From Bacteroides oleiciplenus YIT 12058 (GTDB lineage Bacteria > Bacteroidota > Bacteroidia > Bacteroidales > Bacteroidaceae): a stretch of DNA of 64,000 nucleotides. Shown piece by piece: positions 1-8,889 of the stretch (the stretch's first letter is position 1; each line of letters starts with the position of its first letter). Location of the stretch: assembly GCF_000315485.1 (NCBI RefSeq), contig NZ_JH992940.1, forward strand, positions 310,001-374,000. The letters are read 5' to 3'. A model generated the notes under the pieces. It made no database searches, was not told the DNA's origin, and worked only from the letters and a program-made list of their open reading frames with translations. A program made the translations under genes and the position numbers.

Positions 1-705
1 GGTACGTGTATCACCACTTTCGGGAGAGTTTACATATTGGGGATTACGCCCTTCCTTATTCAGTTTATCCATATCGGTTCCCGGCATAAATGAAAATAAA
101 TCTATAGGCATGCGTTCCCAACTGCTGGACGAAGTTTTGGATAGTACTACATCAAATTGCAGAAAGGTCTTGTTTTCCGGATTACCCAATACGCCTTCAA
201 TTGTTATATCTTTGTCGTTGGAGCTGCGAATCACTTTGCCCACAGGATTTTCTTTCCCAAAAAGTTTCCGTGCAAATGTTTCTGTAACCAAGGCAGATTG
301 GGGAGAGCGTAATGTAATATTGCCTTGTACTACTGGATAACGGAACAGTTGAAAGAATACACTATCCGTCACAATCATCCGTGAAGGGAAACGGTTCGTT
401 CCCACCATCACATAGTCTTTCTCTAATGGAATGAAACTGGTTTGCTTATTGATATAGCGTTGATCGATAAGACTGCTGTCTTTGCTACTTATAAGGGTAG
501 ACAGATATATGTTACCATTTATGTCCCTTTTGATACCATAGACCTGTTCCCGGTCGATGCAATTGTTGTCTACTGTCAGTTCTCTATGGATATAACGAAC
601 CAGGATAATGCAACATGCCAGACTGAAAGCAAGCCCCAGCAGATTGATGATGGTATATGACTTTGAGCGTATCAGGAAACGCCAGGCGTATTGGAGTGTT
701 TTCAT
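1..705 (-). CDS. FtsX/MacB-type ABC transporter permease (N-terminal part, runs off left edge)
   Basis: An open frame starts at the ATG complementary to 703-705 and stays open to the window edge, giving the first 235 residues. It begins MKTLQYAWRFLIRSKSY and is followed by a hydrophobic stretch (about residues 17-36), the usual N-terminal helix of FtsX/MacB permeases, then a soluble extracytoplasmic domain as in MacB_PCD proteins. It lies 23 bp after the next permease and on the same strand, so it is very likely the fourth gene of the efflux operon. The membrane helices of the C-terminal half and any ATPase partner lie outside the window. Family assignment is from the permease pattern and neighbours; substrate is unknown. 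Confidence 0.85.
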   Translation of the reverse strand, partial: MKTLQYAWRFLIRSKSYTIINLLGLAFSLACCIILVRYIHRELTVDNNCIDREQVYGIKRDINGNIYLSTLISSKDSSLIDQRYINKQTSFIPLEKDYVMVGTNRFPSRMIVTDSVFFQLFRYPVVQGNITLRSPQSALVTETFARKLFGKENPVGKVIRSSNDKDITIEGVLGNPENKTFLQFDVVLSKTSSSSWERMPIDLFSFMPGTDMDKLNKEGRNPQYVNSPESGDTRT

Positions 706-728
706 ATCTTTCAAATATAATTTTATTA

Positions 729-3029
729 TTATTCGCTTTTAATTACTTTAGCCGGATTCTGTCGTGCTGCCTGCCATATCCGCCAACCTATACTGATGGA
801 AATGATAACAATCACCGTTGCCAGAATAGCCACATAAATCCACCAAGTAATGGTCGTTTGGATTACATACCCTTCCAACCAGTGTTTCATGACAATGTAG
901 CCTGTTGCAAAAGCCACAATTGCAGCCAATGCCAGTATGCTCATATACTCCCGGAGAAAGATGCCGATGATGTCTGATATCGTAGCTCCATTCACTTTGC
1001 GAACGGCAATCTCTTTACGCCGTTGTTCGCACGAAAGATTGACCAGGGAAAATACTCCGAAGACTGCAATAATGATGCAAATTATAGATGATACAGTAAG
1101 TAGCTTCATCAGAACACGTTCGGAAGCGGTGGCATCATCAATGATGCGGCTGAAACTTCGTGACCACATATAAAAGTCAGGGTAGTTCTGCTTAATGTGC
1201 TCGTTAATGGCTTTCTGGGCATCCTCATACTTTCCATGATAGGTATACGCGTATTCTTTTCTGGGAGGAAACATTGATATAGTATATACGGCCGGCATTG
1301 CTTCTACTGTTGGTGAAAGACGAATGTCTCTCAGAACACCGGCAACTACATAAGATTTGGAGAACTTTTTTCCTATAGGATTTTTCCATCCAAATTTCTT
1401 GGCGAGAGCTTCATTGATTAGAACATCATTACGGTCAGATGATTCATCCGGAAAAATGCCAGTCACTAATTGTAATCCGAATAAATTGAATGTTTCCTTT
1501 GAAACCTGAAAGCTACTGATTGCAATCTCTTCATCTCCCGGTTGTTTATCATCCCATTCTATTGTAGTAAACATTGAATTGGAAGAGCCAGGCAAAGGTA
1601 AGTTTGAAACTTCTCGGAAGTCAATGCCTGGAATCTCTTTCATCAGCCTTACCCAGTTCTCCTTTTCATCGTCAGAAATACCTTGGAGGTAAGCCACATA
1701 CTCTACATCAGTGTGAGTAACTCCCATATCAGCAGAAGTACGGAGATGGTGCAGCTGTTTTATCATTACTACTGTGCAAAAGATGAATCCGATACTGATA
1801 ACCAACTGAAGCCAGAGCCCCATCCGGCGATAAAAAACAGAGAAACGGCTGGTGAAAACGGAAGATATGGCAGACTGCAATGTAAAGTGCCGCTGAACTG
1901 CTAAGGTTCCCCAGGCAAAAAGCAAAACAATTCCTGTTGCAATTGACATATAAATGAGTGTCTCTTTATAGAAGAAATAACTTTCCTCAAATATGTAAGA
2001 CCACTGTTTAAATGTAGGAAGACAAATTTCTACCAGTAGCAGCCCGACCAGGATTGCAGCAAACAACAGTAATATAATCTCAGACATCAGCAGGATTATA
2101 AGACTTTTCTCTGTTGCTCCGTTTACTTTACGAAGTGCCCACTCGCGCTGTCTCATGCGGATGCGTATTAGATATATGATAAGGTAGTTAGATAATGCTC
2201 CCAGCACTATCAGCATGCTGACTAAACAAAAGAGGCGAACATACTCTATACGGACAAATGTATTATAATAGGGATATGTATAGTGCATTTCTGTTAATGG
2301 AGTAATTCGAACAGGATATTTTCTTATAGTACCTCTCATATCTACTTCCATACTTTCCAGTTTCTTCTGCAAGGCATCGATGTTGGTGCCCGGAGCAACG
2401 CGAAACAAAGTTGTTCCATCAGCATACCCCCATTCTTGATATTTAGGAGCTTTGCGTCTTGAAATAACATCAAAATCATAATTGGAATGCCCTTTCCACT
2501 CTTGCACCACAGCCGTAATAGTCATCTTTTTATCAAATGGATATTCTTTACCTATGGGAGATTCATCGCCGAAAAGCATGCGGGCGGCTTTGTCACTGAT
2601 GGCAACTTCGTCAGCAGTATTGTACAGAAACTGTAAGTTACCTTCCAGCACTGTAACCGGAAAGATTGAAATAAAAGCACTGTCCACTGATATCATTTTC
2701 CAGTGTCTGCTTTGTTCATCGTTAAATTCCGTTGTAAAATTGGTATAGGTAGCCGACTCTATTCCAGGAAAGTTCTTGACCAGATAAGGTGCTAACAAAG
2801 GAGAAGTTATAGTGGAATAACCGTTTGAGTAAAAAACAGAAGAAATAGATGCCACATAAATTCTATCAGCTCCATCATGGAAAGTATCATAACTCTGCTC
2901 ATAATTCACCCACATGCCAGATAAAGCAAAGCTGGCAAAACCTACAGCCAGACCAATAACACTAATTAAAGTCTGTGCTTTATATCTTAGCAGGTTTCTG
3001 ATAGCTATTTTTAGATAGTGCTGTATCAT
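729..3029 (-). CDS. FtsX/MacB-type ABC transporter permease
   Basis: The product has 766 residues. It starts with the typical IAIRNLLRYKAQTLISVIGL helix, then a large extracytoplasmic domain (about 50-270), an FtsX block of helices (about 280-380), a second N-terminal-like helix near 400, a second extracytoplasmic domain and a final FtsX block (about 670-760) with the REIAVRKVNGAT motif. This duplicated MacB_PCD-FtsX layout is common in Bacteroidetes MacB-like exporters, which move substrates from the periplasmic side through a TolC channel rather than pumping across the inner membrane. It begins 11 bp after the HlyD-like adaptor and belongs to the same operon. No ATP-binding subunit is visible in the window. 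Substrate unknown. Confidence 0.93.
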   Translation of the reverse strand: MIQHYLKIAIRNLLRYKAQTLISVIGLAVGFASFALSGMWVNYEQSYDTFHDGADRIYVASISSVFYSNGYSTITSPLLAPYLVKNFPGIESATYTNFTTEFNDEQSRHWKMISVDSAFISIFPVTVLEGNLQFLYNTADEVAISDKAARMLFGDESPIGKEYPFDKKMTITAVVQEWKGHSNYDFDVISRRKAPKYQEWGYADGTTLFRVAPGTNIDALQKKLESMEVDMRGTIRKYPVRITPLTEMHYTYPYYNTFVRIEYVRLFCLVSMLIVLGALSNYLIIYLIRIRMRQREWALRKVNGATEKSLIILLMSEIILLLFAAILVGLLLVEICLPTFKQWSYIFEESYFFYKETLIYMSIATGIVLLFAWGTLAVQRHFTLQSAISSVFTSRFSVFYRRMGLWLQLVISIGFIFCTVVMIKQLHHLRTSADMGVTHTDVEYVAYLQGISDDEKENWVRLMKEIPGIDFREVSNLPLPGSSNSMFTTIEWDDKQPGDEEIAISSFQVSKETFNLFGLQLVTGIFPDESSDRNDVLINEALAKKFGWKNPIGKKFSKSYVVAGVLRDIRLSPTVEAMPAVYTISMFPPRKEYAYTYHGKYEDAQKAINEHIKQNYPDFYMWSRSFSRIIDDATASERVLMKLLTVSSIICIIIAVFGVFSLVNLSCEQRRKEIAVRKVNGATISDIIGIFLREYMSILALAAIVAFATGYIVMKHWLEGYVIQTTITWWIYVAILATVIVIISISIGWRIWQAARQNPAKVIKSE

Positions 3030-3040
3030 GATATTCGTTC

Positions 3041-4291
3041 TTATTTCAATATCAATTCTTCTGCTTCGCCAAAGTTATCATATCCTGTCGTAATTACCCA
3101 ATCACCCGGCTGTAAACCGTCTGTAATCTCGTATTGTTGGGGATTTTGACGTCCGATACTAAGAGGAACGCGTGTTGCTTTGCTCTTGGATGCGTTTAGT
3201 TTATAAATCCATTGTCCACCAGTAGCTTGATAGAAATTGCCACGTGGAATAACAATAGCTTGTTCTGGTTGTCCCAACTCTATCTGTACTCGGAAACTCT
3301 TACCGACACGCACATTGTCCGGCATCTCTCCAGTAAATACCAGGTCGACATCAAAAGTACGGTCTTTTACTTCAGGAACTACTTTGGTGATGCGAAGCGG
3401 ATATTTGCGTCCTTGATAGTTTATTGTAGCAGGAAGTCCCGTTGTAATACGGTCTATGTAATATTCACTAAGAGATGTATGTATCTTATATTGATCTAAC
3501 ACCTTGATTTCCGCAATACTTTCGTTAGAAGAAACCTGCTGTCCCGGAGTTACTTTTACAAAACTAAGCTGACCGGCGACGGGAGCCTTTACAATTAAGT
3601 TGTCCAGTCGTTCGCAGGCACGTTCATACTTCTTGCGTTCACGTTCACGGTCGTTGCGGATTAAGTCTTTACGGATAACGGTCACAGCGGAATCATGACG
3701 AAGGCTTTCGCGTTGTAGCTGGGCATTTTTCACTTTATAGTTGTATTCGTCTTCGGAAACTTCCAGTTGAGCTTTGCTCTTGATTCCCATTTTATATTCT
3801 TCCTTGTCGAGGTCGAAACTTTTCTTGAGGCGATCCAGTTCGTAATTAGTCTGCAAAGTTTGTTGTTGCAGGTTCAGACTTTTCTGCTCCATCTCGATTT
3901 CTTTCTCCTGATAGGTTATCAGTTGTTTTTCCCAATCATCGCGTTGGTCTTCGATGCTGCGCAAAAGGTCCGGGTTTTCAAGCATAAGGATGGTATCTCC
4001 TTTTTGAAGCAGGCTTCCCTCCTCGCCTATGATACGTTCTACACTGCCTGACTCACGGGCATTGATCTTGATGGTGAGAATTGGCTGGATAAGTCCTTCC
4101 ACATCTACATATTCCATGAACTTATCGTTCTTCACTTCGGCAATCTGCACATTTTCCTGGTCGATGCGAAGTTTGCTCGGACCGGCAGAAAGAATAATGA
4201 CGTAGATGAGGAAAGCGAGGAAAACCACGCCTCCTGCCAGATAATAACGGTAGCGGATGTACCAAGGCTTCTTTTCGAGTTTAATATCCAT
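3041..4291 (-). CDS. HlyD/MacA-family periplasmic adaptor of efflux system
   Basis: This 416-residue protein has a short cytoplasmic start, one membrane helix (about 16-36), a split lipoyl-type region around 70-110 and 235-275, and a long charged helical hairpin between about 115 and 230 predicted to form a coiled coil. That is the architecture of membrane fusion proteins that join inner-membrane permeases to a TolC channel. The C-terminal beta domains (PARGNFYQATGG region, about 350-416) match the MacA/HlyD pattern. It lies 56 bp downstream of the TolC-like gene and 11 bp upstream of the permease, so the complex is encoded in one transcript. The exported compound cannot be deduced. Confidence 0.92.
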   Translation of the reverse strand: MDIKLEKKPWYIRYRYYLAGGVVFLAFLIYVIILSAGPSKLRIDQENVQIAEVKNDKFMEYVDVEGLIQPILTIKINARESGSVERIIGEEGSLLQKGDTILMLENPDLLRSIEDQRDDWEKQLITYQEKEIEMEQKSLNLQQQTLQTNYELDRLKKSFDLDKEEYKMGIKSKAQLEVSEDEYNYKVKNAQLQRESLRHDSAVTVIRKDLIRNDRERERKKYERACERLDNLIVKAPVAGQLSFVKVTPGQQVSSNESIAEIKVLDQYKIHTSLSEYYIDRITTGLPATINYQGRKYPLRITKVVPEVKDRTFDVDLVFTGEMPDNVRVGKSFRVQIELGQPEQAIVIPRGNFYQATGGQWIYKLNASKSKATRVPLSIGRQNPQQYEITDGLQPGDWVITTGYDNFGEAEELILK

Positions 4292-4347
4292 GATGCTATT
4301 TATGTTTTCGATTTATAATCAGGTTATACAGTATATGATTTATCATT

Positions 4348-5841
4348 CTATTTTCTTATCATCTCATCCATTACCGCCTCTATCCTTTCCGTTTCCGTTA
4401 GTGGGGCATCCAGTTCAAAATCATAGAGCGTAATGCTGCGGAGAGTATAGTACAGACTCCAGTAATTATATAATGCTGTTATATAATTACGTCGTGCAGC
4501 ATCCTTTTCGCTGATGGATGCATTAAGGTCGAGTACGGTAGATTTGCCTAAAATATAAAGTCTTCGGGCTACATCGGCACGCCGTTGCGCTGTTTCGTCA
4601 GTGCGGGCGGCAATGTGTACGCGTTGCGATTGCAGGTTGAACTGCTGTACCAGTTTGCGGACATTCAATTCAAAGTCAGTTTTATCCTGTTCTACCTGAG
4701 TATATGTCAAGTCGCGATTGGAACGGGCCACGCGAACCTGCCCCTTTCCCCGCCCCCAATCCAATATTGGCAGATTGATGCCGAGGGTGACGTATTGTTG
4801 ATCTAAAGGATTGTGATAAGCATCTTTCAACTTGTTTCCTGTCTGTGTCAGTCCGAAACGGAGATAGAGGTCAGCTTTCAAACCGGCATTGGCGCGGGCA
4901 TTGGCTACATTGCTTTCACTTTCCAGCTTGCGACGCTGCATATTCAGTATGTCCGGGCTATTTTCTCTTGCTGTCATCAAAGCGGCATTCAAGTCTATGT
5001 GAAGACTGGGGACATGGTCGTTGACCTCCACCTTTATCAACACATCTTCCTGAATGCCGAGATACGAACGGAGTTCCTGCATACAATCTTCTACCTCGAT
5101 ATGTGCGTTCATGCGGTTGGTCTCTTCAGTCAGTTTATTCAGTTCCAGTTGCAACATTTCATTTTCAGTGATGGTACCAATGTTATAGCGCCCTTGCGCG
5201 TATATATACAAGGTGTCTGCATTGGCATAGTTGGTAGAAGCAATTTCATAATTGCTCTGTGCCGTGGCAAGGGCGAAGAATTTCTGCGTGGCGCGTGCGG
5301 CAACGAGTTCCAGAGTTTCTACATAGGTTTTCTTTGCCTCCCGGTAGCGTAATGGCTCGATGCGGCGGTTCCATTTCAGACTATTGTATCCGAAAAGTGC
5401 TTGACTATAGCCGATATTTATGGGTGACGTCTGCCAGGAAATGGTATTATCACTGAACAAATCAAGTCGTTGAGCAGAAGTTTCCACGAATAGCGTACCA
5501 CCTGTCCAGGGTATATTCTGTGTGAGGCTCAGTGTGAGGTCGGTACTTAGAAGATTCTGTTCCACAAATTTCACACTACCATCACTCATGGTGATTTTAT
5601 TGATTGCACGATTCAAGGCTGGATCGGAAGTCAGCTTCAATGCAGGTAAGTAATTGGCGCGGTAATATTTATAACTCCAATAGGCCGAACGGAAACTGTG
5701 ACGGGCTGTTTGCGCATCGGGCGATTGCTGACGGGCACGCTCTATTGTTTGTTCTAAAGTCAGGTCCAGGGTACGTTCCTGGGCAGCAACGGTTACCAGA
5801 GTACCGCAAGTTATCAGTGATAAAAGTATATTTTTGTACAT
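4348..5841 (-). CDS. TolC-family outer membrane efflux channel
   Basis: The protein has 497 residues from the chosen start (MYKNILLSLITC), with a signal peptide ending near VAAQ (residue 21) and two outer-membrane-efflux repeats rich in long amphipathic helices. An in-frame ATG 30 bases upstream exists, but the start at 5841 has an AAGGGA ribosome site just upstream and a signal peptide that begins there. It is the first gene of the operon TolC, HlyD adaptor, permease, permease. Upstream on the same strand lies a sigma54-like promoter (5867-5883), placing the predicted transcript start about 15 nt before the start codon. The assignment to the TolC superfamily is firm; substrate unknown. Confidence 0.92.
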   Translation of the reverse strand: MYKNILLSLITCGTLVTVAAQERTLDLTLEQTIERARQQSPDAQTARHSFRSAYWSYKYYRANYLPALKLTSDPALNRAINKITMSDGSVKFVEQNLLSTDLTLSLTQNIPWTGGTLFVETSAQRLDLFSDNTISWQTSPINIGYSQALFGYNSLKWNRRIEPLRYREAKKTYVETLELVAARATQKFFALATAQSNYEIASTNYANADTLYIYAQGRYNIGTITENEMLQLELNKLTEETNRMNAHIEVEDCMQELRSYLGIQEDVLIKVEVNDHVPSLHIDLNAALMTARENSPDILNMQRRKLESESNVANARANAGLKADLYLRFGLTQTGNKLKDAYHNPLDQQYVTLGINLPILDWGRGKGQVRVARSNRDLTYTQVEQDKTDFELNVRKLVQQFNLQSQRVHIAARTDETAQRRADVARRLYILGKSTVLDLNASISEKDAARRNYITALYNYWSLYYTLRSITLYDFELDAPLTETERIEAVMDEMIRK

Positions 5842-5866
5842 AGTATATCCCTTTTGATAAAAGACT

Positions 5867-5883
5867 TTCAAATCTTATGCCAA
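5867..5883 (-). promoter_or_regulatory. Sigma54-like -24/-12 promoter for the efflux operon
   Basis: Read on the minus strand the sequence is TTGGCATAAGATTTGAA. It matches the sigma54 consensus TGGCAC-N5-TTGCA at TGGCA and TTG with the exact spacing; the C of the -12 GC is an A. It predicts a transcript start near 5856, just ahead of the TolC start codon, and no TAnnTTTG box is apparent in the same interval. The neighbouring NtrC-type activator gene supports the call. This is a sequence-based prediction. Confidence 0.6.
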
Positions 5884-5938
5884 AATCGTAAATGGTTGTA
5901 TATCAACAATTAATTCTTTGTGTTATATATTGATTCGT

Positions 5939-5973
5939 GTGCTATACCGCACAAAAATAGTGCGTATACGCAC
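5939..5973. promoter_or_regulatory. Pair of GTGC-N6-GCAC palindromes, likely enhancer sites of the NtrC-type regulator
   Basis: Two inverted repeats, GTGCTATACCGCAC at 5939-5952 and the perfect palindrome GTGCGTATACGCAC at 5960-5973, share GTGC-N6-GCAC arms and begin 21 bp apart, which is two helical turns. They sit about 90 and 110 bp upstream of the predicted sigma54 start and right beside the gene for a Fis-type helix-turn-helix activator. This is the usual placement of upstream activating sites. Which protein binds them is inferred from context. Confidence 0.6.
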
Positions 5974-5996
5974 GCACAACACATGGAAATAATATC

Positions 5997-6004
5997 TATC
6001 TTTG
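5997..6004 (+). promoter_or_regulatory. Bacteroides-type -7 box (TATCTTTG) for the response regulator gene
   Basis: TATCTTTG matches the TAnnTTTG element of the Bacteroides housekeeping sigma factor and lies 21 bp before the start codon at 6026. No convincing TTTG -33 box is present at the usual distance, so the promoter may be weak or aided by another factor; the palindrome at 5960-5973 overlaps the expected -33 region and could allow autoregulation. Confidence 0.5.
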
Positions 6005-6025
6005 CTGCGTAGAATAAAAACAATC

Positions 6026-7396
6026 ATGGAACAACTTGGGAAAATACTGATAGTAGATGATAATGAGGACGTCCTCTTTGCCCTCAACCTTTTGCTGGAA
6101 CCCTATGCCGAAAAGATAAAAGTGGCGGTAACTCCCGACCGCATCGAGCATTTTATGACAACTTTCCAGCCGGATATTATATTGTTGGATATGAACTTTA
6201 GCCGTGATGCCATCAGCGGGCAGGAAGGCTTTGAAAGTCTGGAACAAATTCTGCACATTGACCCGCAGGCCGTCGTTATCTTCATGACAGCATATGCGGA
6301 TACGGATAAAGCGGTGCGAGCCATCAAGGCCGGTGCTACAGACTTTATTCCGAAACCCTGGGAAAAGGAGAAACTGCTTGCTACGCTTTTCTCCGGCATC
6401 AAATTGCGGCGTTCCCGTTGCGAGGTCAATCTGCTGAAAGAGCAAGTGGAAGTGCTGAGTGGTGCCGGGAGTGGTGCGGAAGAGTCCATTATCGGCGAGT
6501 CTGCTGCGATGCAGGATGTTTTTTCAACGGTAGAGAAACTACGTGATACGGATGCTAATATTCTCATTCTTGGCGAGAATGGAACGGGAAAAGATGTAAT
6601 AGCCCGTTTGCTATATCGCAGTTCACCCCGCTATGGACGACCGTTTGTGACGATTGACCTCGGAAGTATTCCGGAACAGCTGTTTGAGAGTGAATTATTC
6701 GGTTATGAAAAAGGGGCATTTACCGATGCCCGGAAGTCGAAAGCCGGACGTATGGAGGTGGCAACGGGCGGTACGTTGTTTCTGGATGAAATAGGAAATC
6801 TCTCGTTACCTATGCAGGCAAAGTTGCTGACAGCCATTGAAAAAAGGCAAATTAGTCGTCTGGGAAGCACTCAGGCGGTATCTATTGATGTACGCTTGAT
6901 TTGTGCCACCAATGCGGATATACGCCGTTTGGTTGAAGAAGGAGAATTTCGGCAGGACTTACTTTACCGCATCAATACGATTGAGCTGCACATTCCTCCT
7001 TTGCGGGAACGAGGGAATGATATTCTTCTGTTGGCCGACTATTTCCTGCAACGTTATGCCCGAAAATATCAGAAAGAAATGCGTGGACTGACGCGTGAGG
7101 CGAAAGCTAAATTGCTGAAATATGCCTGGCCGGGCAATGTGAGAGAATTGCAGCACACAATGGAGCGTGCTGTGATTTTGGGGGATGGTTCGCTGCTCCG
7201 CCCTGATAATTTCATATTTCAGGCTTCAACTCCCCGCCTAAAGAAAGAGGAAGAAGTACTAAATCTGGAACTATTGGAACGGCAGGCAGTGGAAAAAGCG
7301 ATGCGCTTGAGCGAAGGAAATATGACGAGGGCAGCGGAGTATCTGGGCATCACGCGGTTTGCGTTGTATAGGAAGATCGAAAAATTAGGTCTGTAA
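6026..7396 (+). CDS. NtrC-family sigma54-dependent response regulator
   Basis: This 456-residue protein has a receiver domain (about 1-125, acidic pocket D11/D12 and phosphoacceptor D55, LLDMNF), an AAA+ domain (about 155-385) with Walker A GENGTGKD, the sigma54-contact loop GAFTDA, Walker B GGTLFLDEIG, and a C-terminal Fis-type helix-turn-helix ending NMTRAAEYLGITRFALYRKI. A TTG start eight codons upstream would overlap the -7 box, so the ATG at 6026 is preferred. GAFTDA in place of GAFTGA is a known natural variant. The kinase gene follows 11 bp downstream. It probably activates the divergent efflux operon from the palindromes at 5939-5973; target inferred, family certain. Confidence 0.95.
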   Translation: MEQLGKILIVDDNEDVLFALNLLLEPYAEKIKVAVTPDRIEHFMTTFQPDIILLDMNFSRDAISGQEGFESLEQILHIDPQAVVIFMTAYADTDKAVRAIKAGATDFIPKPWEKEKLLATLFSGIKLRRSRCEVNLLKEQVEVLSGAGSGAEESIIGESAAMQDVFSTVEKLRDTDANILILGENGTGKDVIARLLYRSSPRYGRPFVTIDLGSIPEQLFESELFGYEKGAFTDARKSKAGRMEVATGGTLFLDEIGNLSLPMQAKLLTAIEKRQISRLGSTQAVSIDVRLICATNADIRRLVEEGEFRQDLLYRINTIELHIPPLRERGNDILLLADYFLQRYARKYQKEMRGLTREAKAKLLKYAWPGNVRELQHTMERAVILGDGSLLRPDNFIFQASTPRLKKEEEVLNLELLERQAVEKAMRLSEGNMTRAAEYLGITRFALYRKIEKLGL

Positions 7397-7407
7397 ATAA
7401 AATAAGC

Positions 7408-8712
7408 ATGAAGCGGTATTCTCTGGTTATGATTCTGCACATTTGTCTTTTGGCAGTGCTTTCTATCGGTGTATATGTATTATTCCGCGCTGAGTTGTGG
7501 TTTAGTACGCTTATTACGTTCCTATTCCTATTGGGAACAGGCATGCACCTTTATTATATGCAGATAAAGCAGTTGCAGATGATGCGCCGTCTGACGGATA
7601 GCCTGCGTTACAATGATATGACGCAAGCCTTTCGCCCGCCATATAAAAATAAATTAATGACAGAGATGGCTATGGAGTTATCTGAAACCCTGCAAGCTTT
7701 CCGTGGGCGTCTGCTGGAAGAGGAAGTGAAGCACCAATACTATGAAAGTCTCCTGAATAAAGTAGATACCGCCGTGTTAGTGACCGATATATCCGGGCGC
7801 ATCGAATGGATGAACCGTGCCGCCACTGCTCAATTGGGACAGGAGCCGCAGCTACCGATTGAACTTCTGAACCTTTCTTCCGGTGAAACACATGTTATGC
7901 GTATCCACCGCAATGGAGCTACTCTGGAGATGGCTGTAGCTACTACCCTTTTCGTGGCTCGCGGTACGGAGCGGCGGCTTATCAGTTTGAAGAACATTCA
8001 CTCTGTATTGGAACGGAATGAAATGGAAGCTTGGCAAAAACTTATCCGTGTCCTCACCCATGAAATCATGAATTCTATTACTCCTATCATTTCCCTTTCC
8101 GAAACCTTAAGTGAGCGTGGAGTACCCGTAGCATTGCAACATGCAACGGGTGAAAAAGAGTATGCCGTAATGCTGCAAGCCATGCAAACCATCCATCGGC
8201 GCAGTAAAGGATTGTTGGGATTTGTAGAAAACTACCGCCGTCTCACCCGCCTTCCGGTTCCCGTTCGCACAATTGTGCCTGTTCGCGAACTATTTGCAGA
8301 CTTGCAGAAACTGTTTCCGGACCAAACGATTCATTTTGAATTACCGCCATCAGACAAAGTCTTGGATGTGGATCGTGCTCAAATAGAACAAGTGCTTATT
8401 AATCTTCTGAAAAATGCCCGTGAAGCATCCTCTCGTCGTGAAGTGCCCAAGATTGAAGTAAAAGCCGTCTTTGCTCCCAAAGTGACTTCTTCTCTTTCTT
8501 CATGGCGCTGCACCATCACAGTTCGGGATAACGGTGAGGGCATTTTGCCCGAAGTGCAGGATAAGATATTCGTTCCATTCTTCACCACAAAAACAGCAGG
8601 CTCGGGCATTGGACTAAGCCTTTGCAAGCAGATCATGAACCAGCATGGAGGAAATATTTCCGTCTATTCAGAACCAGACAAAGGAAGCTGTTTTACTTTA
8701 CAATTCAGTTAG
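7408..8712 (+). CDS. NtrY-like sensor histidine kinase
   Basis: The protein has 434 residues: two closely spaced membrane helices (about 5-26 and 31-50) with almost no periplasmic loop, a PAS-like domain (about 110-200, ending near the motif TDISGRIEWMNRAATA at the start), an H-box around H218 (LTHEIMNSITP), an N-box at N336 (INLLKNAREAS), a G1 box VRDNGEGI and a G2 box GSGIGLSLCKQI. The HEIMNS-type H-box is that of NtrY-like kinases that pair with NtrC-type regulators. The missing sensory loop suggests it senses a signal in the membrane or cytoplasm, not in the periplasm. It is co-transcribed with the response regulator. Confidence 0.94.
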   Translation: MKRYSLVMILHICLLAVLSIGVYVLFRAELWFSTLITFLFLLGTGMHLYYMQIKQLQMMRRLTDSLRYNDMTQAFRPPYKNKLMTEMAMELSETLQAFRGRLLEEEVKHQYYESLLNKVDTAVLVTDISGRIEWMNRAATAQLGQEPQLPIELLNLSSGETHVMRIHRNGATLEMAVATTLFVARGTERRLISLKNIHSVLERNEMEAWQKLIRVLTHEIMNSITPIISLSETLSERGVPVALQHATGEKEYAVMLQAMQTIHRRSKGLLGFVENYRRLTRLPVPVRTIVPVRELFADLQKLFPDQTIHFELPPSDKVLDVDRAQIEQVLINLLKNAREASSRREVPKIEVKAVFAPKVTSSLSSWRCTITVRDNGEGILPEVQDKIFVPFFTTKTAGSGIGLSLCKQIMNQHGGNISVYSEPDKGSCFTLQFS

Positions 8713-8833
8713 AGAATCACCTTTACCTGCAAATGATTGTTTGTGGTTATTAAAAAATACCAATATTATATAATCGTAAAATATATGTGTTGATATTTTA
8801 TTGCTTTTAACAGATGCTAATTATTCCATTTTT

Positions 8834-8841
8834 TATTTTTG
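8834..8841 (+). promoter_or_regulatory. -7 box (TATTTTTG) for the NEW3/ABC operon
   Basis: TATTTTTG matches TAnnTTTG and lies 48 bp before the start at 8890, in an AT-rich gap of 177 bp after the kinase gene. No clear TTTG sits 19-21 bp upstream. The rest of the gap shows no other element I can identify and no evident terminator. Confidence 0.4.
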
Positions 8842-8889
8842 CAGCCTCACAAATCGATAATTCATATTTAATTAACCATAAAATTTCAT

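Noticed and set aside
3030..3040. Internal promoter between HlyD and permease genes
   Set aside because: The gap is 11 bp and contains no -7 box; the genes are best read as one operon.
4813..5352. Long plus-strand open frame inside the TolC-like gene
   Set aside because: It lies entirely within a well-conserved gene on the other strand and shows no domain or ribosome site.
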